From contig DQPL01000062.1 of the NCBI GenBank assembly GCA_015664885.1, positions 1 to 51,122 on the forward strand: a stretch of DNA of 51,122 nt. The letters run 5' to 3'. Numbering within the stretch: the stretch's first letter is position 1; each line of letters starts with the position of its first letter. This DNA is from Gemmatimonadota bacterium (GTDB lineage Bacteria; Gemmatimonadota; Gemmatimonadetes; Longimicrobiales; Gaopeijiaceae). Position numbers and translations under genes: made by a program. Under the pieces are notes generated by a model. It saw only the letters and a list, made by a program, of their open reading frames with translations. It was not told where the DNA came from and did not search any database. Positions 48,459 to 51,122 of the stretch are shown here, piece after piece.

Positions 48459-49880
48459 CTAGCGCACGATCTCGCGCACCACGCCGTCCCACTTGTTCAG
48501 AATGAAGACGCGACCGGCCGGGCCGCGTCCGAAATGCAAATCGGCGCGGGTCGTCGGCTCGCGGCCCTGGTCGGCCATCTTCGCTTGCACGAGCTCGAGC
48601 AGCGTCTTGGTGCCTCCACCATCGCGGAAGAGCACACGCCGGATGGCGGCTTGTCCTCCACCCTGCAGACCGTCCGCAGGCACATGGAAGACCTCTCCGC
48701 TCGGCAGGTCGCCCCAGAGCACGTGGTCCGTTAGCTGAGGGATCGCACTGTCACGATATGCCACAACACCTGTTGCTGCGGATCCGGGCTGGAGCAGGGG
48801 GTCGTTCTGGTCGTACTCGGCCACCGGGTAGGTAATCCAGGGCTCCCCCCTCGCACCTGATGGATCGACACGAATGTTGGTTACCACGCGGTAGCTGCCC
48901 TCCCATGTATTCCAGCCGAGGTCGCCGCCTGCGGGCACGGTGCTGAGCTTCTCGACCGTGCTCTGTCCGATGTCGGCTACGAGCAGGTCACCCGTTGCCG
49001 CGTCCCAGTCGAAGCCCTGCGGGTTGCGAAGGCCCGACGCGTAGATCTCACCCAGCGTGCGCTGGACGCCGTCGCGCGCGTAGGGGTTGTCCGCCGGTAT
49101 GCCGTAGCGCCCGTTCGCGCTGTTGGAGCCCAGCGGGTGCACGCGCAGCATCTTGCCGAACACCGAGCCCAGGTTCTGCGCTAAATCCAGTAAGTCGCCC
49201 GCGGCGCCGCCATCCGCGAGGCCGATATACAGAAGGCCGAAATCGGCATCGCCCGGTGCAGAGAGCGGATTGAAACCCATGCGGCCGCCGTTGTGATTGT
49301 CGAAGGGCTGTTCCACGCGGAACAGCTCCCTTGGCGGCCCGCCGTCGTAGGCCGCCGCCGTCGGGTCGCGTGCCGTCCACTCGAAGAGCACGATGTCGTG
49401 CGTATCATCGCCCCCGCCCGGCACGAAGTCGGGTTCCGGAGCGTTGTCGTCCGTGTCGATCCAGGTGTAGAGCTTCCCGTATCCCGTGGTGCCGGGCTCA
49501 TTGAAATGCGGATGGAACGCGAAGCTCTGTAGCCCGACTTCCATGATGCGCACGACCTCCGGGGGTGTCTGCACGGCAACGCCCCATCTTGGCTCGCGCA
49601 CGTCGAGGTACTGGGTCACGTCACCGCTGTAGCTGATGCCGTAGAGCAGGCCCCACATGTCGTTTACGAAGAGCCGCTCGGAGCTCGGTTCGTCTACGAG
49701 CACCATCGGGCGCGCAGCTGCGCCGTCGATGTCGGGGAGCGTCGCGAACTCTTCCAAGCCGACCACGATCATGCCTTCCGAGGCCGGAATCGGGTCTGGA
49801 AAGGGGTTGTTCGTGGTCTCCTGAGCGGCGACCGGGCCAGCGATCAGCAAGGCTGCGACAACGGGTCGAATCGTGGACAT
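48459..49880 (-). CDS. PQQ-type sugar dehydrogenase (GSDH family)
   Basis: 473 residues from ATG 49880 with GAGGAG upstream; the open frame back to 50117 lacks a signal and overlaps the next gene's leader. The signal peptide ends 'GPVAAQ'. Six-bladed GSDH propeller: 'GLQSFAFHPHFNEPGTTGYG', 'FDNHNGGRMGFNPLSAPGDA' with the catalytic-type His, 'LGEIYASGLRNPQGFDWDAA', 'LVADIGQSTVEKLS' and 'TGVVAYRDSAIPQLTDHVLW'. Close in type to the HHIP-like/aldose group that oxidises sugars with PQQ or binds glycans without it. No fused heme. Divergent from the Tat reductase. Confidence 0.88.
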   Translation of the reverse strand: MSTIRPVVAALLIAGPVAAQETTNNPFPDPIPASEGMIVVGLEEFATLPDIDGAAARPMVLVDEPSSERLFVNDMWGLLYGISYSGDVTQYLDVREPRWGVAVQTPPEVVRIMEVGLQSFAFHPHFNEPGTTGYGKLYTWIDTDDNAPEPDFVPGGGDDTHDIVLFEWTARDPTAAAYDGGPPRELFRVEQPFDNHNGGRMGFNPLSAPGDADFGLLYIGLADGGAAGDLLDLAQNLGSVFGKMLRVHPLGSNSANGRYGIPADNPYARDGVQRTLGEIYASGLRNPQGFDWDAATGDLLVADIGQSTVEKLSTVPAGGDLGWNTWEGSYRVVTNIRVDPSGARGEPWITYPVAEYDQNDPLLQPGSAATGVVAYRDSAIPQLTDHVLWGDLPSGEVFHVPADGLQGGGQAAIRRVLFRDGGGTKTLLELVQAKMADQGREPTTRADLHFGRGPAGRVFILNKWDGVVREIVR

Positions 49881-50053
49881 GCGATGCGGCTCCTCAGGTG
49901 CTGGGAAGGGACACATATCGCGCTCGACGCTCTGAGAGACAAGGCCGCCTCGTGGCACTGCGTCTCGGTACCGGATCGCCTTGTCCCATCGGCTTCTGAC
50001 CCATACGGTGCAGGGTGGGGGCACGGTCGAGAGACGCAGTACAGGAGGCAGGC

Positions 50054-50821
50054 ATGAGCGAACCGGATACCAAGGGCGAGAGCAAGCAGTCCCGTCGTGA
50101 CTTTCTTCTAACGGCAAGTGCCACGGCCACCGGTTTGGTGCTCGCGCCAGCGCTGCTACCTCGAGGCCTCGATGCGAGCGCCGCTCGGCCCGGCACCATG
50201 CGCATCGGGATCATCGGCTCGGGGCTGATCGGCGGGGCCGTGGGCCTCCAGTGGGCGCGGGCCGGACACGAGATCCTCTTCTCCTCACGCCATCCGGAGG
50301 AGCTCATGGACCTCGTGCAGCGGGCCGGGTCACGGACGCGCGCTGGACTCCCTGCGGAGGCGGCCGAGTTCGGGGACGTCGTCTTCGTCGCGGTGCCGTA
50401 TGCGGCGCTCCCCCAGGTGGGCCGAGACTACGCGCCCTTGATGGAGGGCAAGGTGGTCATCGACTGCGGGAATCCGTACCCGAGGCGCGACGGTCCCATG
50501 GCGGCCGAAGCGCTGGAGAAAGGCACAGGGGTCGCGTCTGCCGAATTCTTGCCTGGTGTACGACTCGTGCGGGCCTTCAACGCGATCGGATCTCGGTCCG
50601 TGGACCGCGAGGCCCACCGCGAGGGGGAAAAGGTCGCTATTCCGATTGCCGGAGACGATGAGGAGGCCGTGCGCATCGCGTCCGAGCTCGTAGTGGATGC
50701 TGGGTTTGACCCAGTCGTGGTCGGGGGGCTATCCCGGGCGAGGGAGTTCGATCAAGGCTCAGCGGTCTATGTAAGGGACATGACAGCTGCGGAGCTCCGG
50801 GAGGCTTTGGGGTTGGGTTGA
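50054..50821 (+). CDS. Tat-exported F420/NADP-oxidoreductase-like protein
   Basis: 255 residues from ATG 50054 with a perfect AGGAGG 5 bases upstream. Twin-arginine signal 'SRRDFLLTASATATGLVL' (Arg14-Arg15). A Rossmann domain follows: 'MRIGIIGSGLIGGAVGLQWA' (GxGxxG at 55-60), 'FSSRHPEELMDLV', 'GDVVFVAVPYAALPQVG', 'KVVIDCGNPYPRRDG' and 'RLVRAFNAIGSRSVDREAHR', the last being typical of F420H2:NADP oxidoreductase-type enzymes. A cofactor loaded before Tat export would explain the signal. The natural reaction is uncertain; STEAP-like ferric reductase domains share this fold. Confidence 0.9.
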   Translation: MSEPDTKGESKQSRRDFLLTASATATGLVLAPALLPRGLDASAARPGTMRIGIIGSGLIGGAVGLQWARAGHEILFSSRHPEELMDLVQRAGSRTRAGLPAEAAEFGDVVFVAVPYAALPQVGRDYAPLMEGKVVIDCGNPYPRRDGPMAAEALEKGTGVASAEFLPGVRLVRAFNAIGSRSVDREAHREGEKVAIPIAGDDEEAVRIASELVVDAGFDPVVVGGLSRAREFDQGSAVYVRDMTAAELREALGLG

Positions 50822-50832
50822 GCAGGATTCTT

Positions 50833-50869
50833 GCGATGGGACACCAGGACCCGCTCGCCACTCTTTTTT
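50833..50869 (+). terminator. Weak Rho-independent terminator candidate
   Basis: 'GCGA' plus 'GGG' pair with 'CCC' plus 'TCGC' (50833-50858) with a small internal mismatch, followed by 'CACTCTTTTTTG' containing six T (50864-50869). It lies 12 bases after the stop at 50821. The stem is imperfect and the spacing to the T-run is 5 bases. Confidence 0.35.
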
Positions 50870-50921
50870 GTCACGATTGAATCTCTATCCCACACTTGCG
50901 TCCGTTCTTTTGATCGGAGGG

Positions 50922-51011
50922 TTAACCCTTCACGTATTTCTCGAACCAGCCGAGAAAGCGCTCGAAGAGGGGCCCTCGGCTCTTGTCCTGGCCGGCGGCC
51001 CGCCCATCGAT
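50922..51011 (-). pseudogene. C-terminal fragment of a peptidase/hydrolase-type protein
   Basis: The minus strand reads 29 codons ending 'LFERFLGWFEKYVKG' and TAA (50922-50924), with a stop immediately before the stretch (51012-51014). The closing helix with alternating Phe/Trp/Leu is the usual end of S9 peptidases and related alpha/beta hydrolases. The body of the gene is missing, so this is a cut-off end. A second orphan end of similar type lies at 31282. Confidence 0.35.
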
Positions 51012-51082
51012 TCAATTGTCCGATGACCGAGGCCCCGCTCGTATCACGGAGCTGGATCCACTGACCTCAACTCCCTTTCGTC

Positions 51083-51122
51083 ATGATGCGCAGTCGCATA
51101 TTCCCGGCTCTCGCCGTCGTCG
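51083..51122 (+). CDS. Start of an exported protein, cut by the window edge
   Basis: ATG 51083 (or ATG 51086) opens a frame 'MMRSRIFPALAVV' that runs off the right edge: two arginines followed by a hydrophobic stretch, as in a signal peptide. No clear RBS precedes it. The product cannot be named. Confidence 0.35.
   Translation, partial: MMRSRIFPALAVV

Noticed and set aside
48459-50117. Longer 552-codon version of the GSDH gene
   Set aside because: The signal peptide and RBS place the start at 49880; the upstream part overlaps the divergent leader.
1-51122. tRNA or rRNA genes
   Set aside because: No cloverleaf or conserved rRNA stretch was noticed by eye; a dedicated scan could not be run here.

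Overview
The window reads as GC-rich chromosomal DNA from a Gram-negative, probably heterotrophic bacterium. The mixture of families points to Gemmatimonadota, or less likely Acidobacteriota: orphan TonB-plug and carboxypeptidase-regulatory proteins, DUF1592/DUF1552 pairs, many exported quinoproteins, amidohydrolases, DUF3500, DUF4159, DUF5916 remnants and a kinase-TPR remnant. This placement is inference from family content, because there is no rRNA or marker gene. I saw no tRNA, rRNA or CRISPR. Most proteins carry Sec, lipoprotein or Tat signals, so the region is dominated by periplasmic or envelope chemistry.

Layout. 1-4.5 kb: a cut-off membrane protein, two small anchored proteins that share a duplicated 5' cassette (711 and 3127), an internalin-type LRR protein, an exported SDR, and a two-gene plug/carboxypeptidase-regulatory pair coupled by TTGA. 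4.5-7.1 kb: a palindrome, an HD-GYP protein lacking its first helices, a lipoprotein amidohydrolase, and a scrap yard of kinase, TPR and membrane fragments. 7.1-11.7 kb: two divergent serine-hydrolase genes, one fused to a PQQ sugar dehydrogenase, and a DUF4159 protein. 11.9-15.4 kb: a DUF1707/LiaF-like protein coupled by ATGA to the first of three paralogous exported 'PDLQGNW' proteins, then a class III CoA-transferase and a small anchored protein. 15.5-19.8 kb: a 25-bp perfect inverted repeat, an M20 hydrolase, a D-aminoacylase-like amidohydrolase and a truncated FtsK motor. 19.8-20.4 kb: an AT-rich, G-run-containing stretch unlike its surroundings.

20.4-35.4 kb is the core. A tightly overlapping operon (PDLQGNW protein, quinoprotein I, quinoprotein II) is followed by DUF3500 and DUF4173 genes, then a third quinoprotein, an NHL-propeller protein, acetoacetyl-CoA synthetase and a fourth quinoprotein divergent from it. 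With the fusion at 8480 and the sugar dehydrogenase at 48459, six PQQ-type enzymes lie in 51 kb. No PQQ biosynthesis gene and no dedicated small cytochrome c is visible here. 35.5-40.7 kb is a minus-strand operon of DUF1592 diheme protein, DUF1552 Tat protein and ankyrin protein.

40.7-51 kb: a Sat-CysC pseudogene with an in-frame internal deletion and a one-base frameshift, a dienelactone hydrolase/MBL pair, a DUF5916 barrel remnant, overlapping DUF1330 and DUF2161 genes, a small unlisted ORF, a heme c plus PHM-type copper monooxygenase lipoprotein with a GNAT gene, the third PDLQGNW paralog, a GSDH-type dehydrogenase and a Tat-exported F420/NADP-type reductase. The best candidate for an undescribed system is the PDLQGNW/quinoprotein module. 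The many broken genes suggest a region undergoing repeated deletion and insertion.
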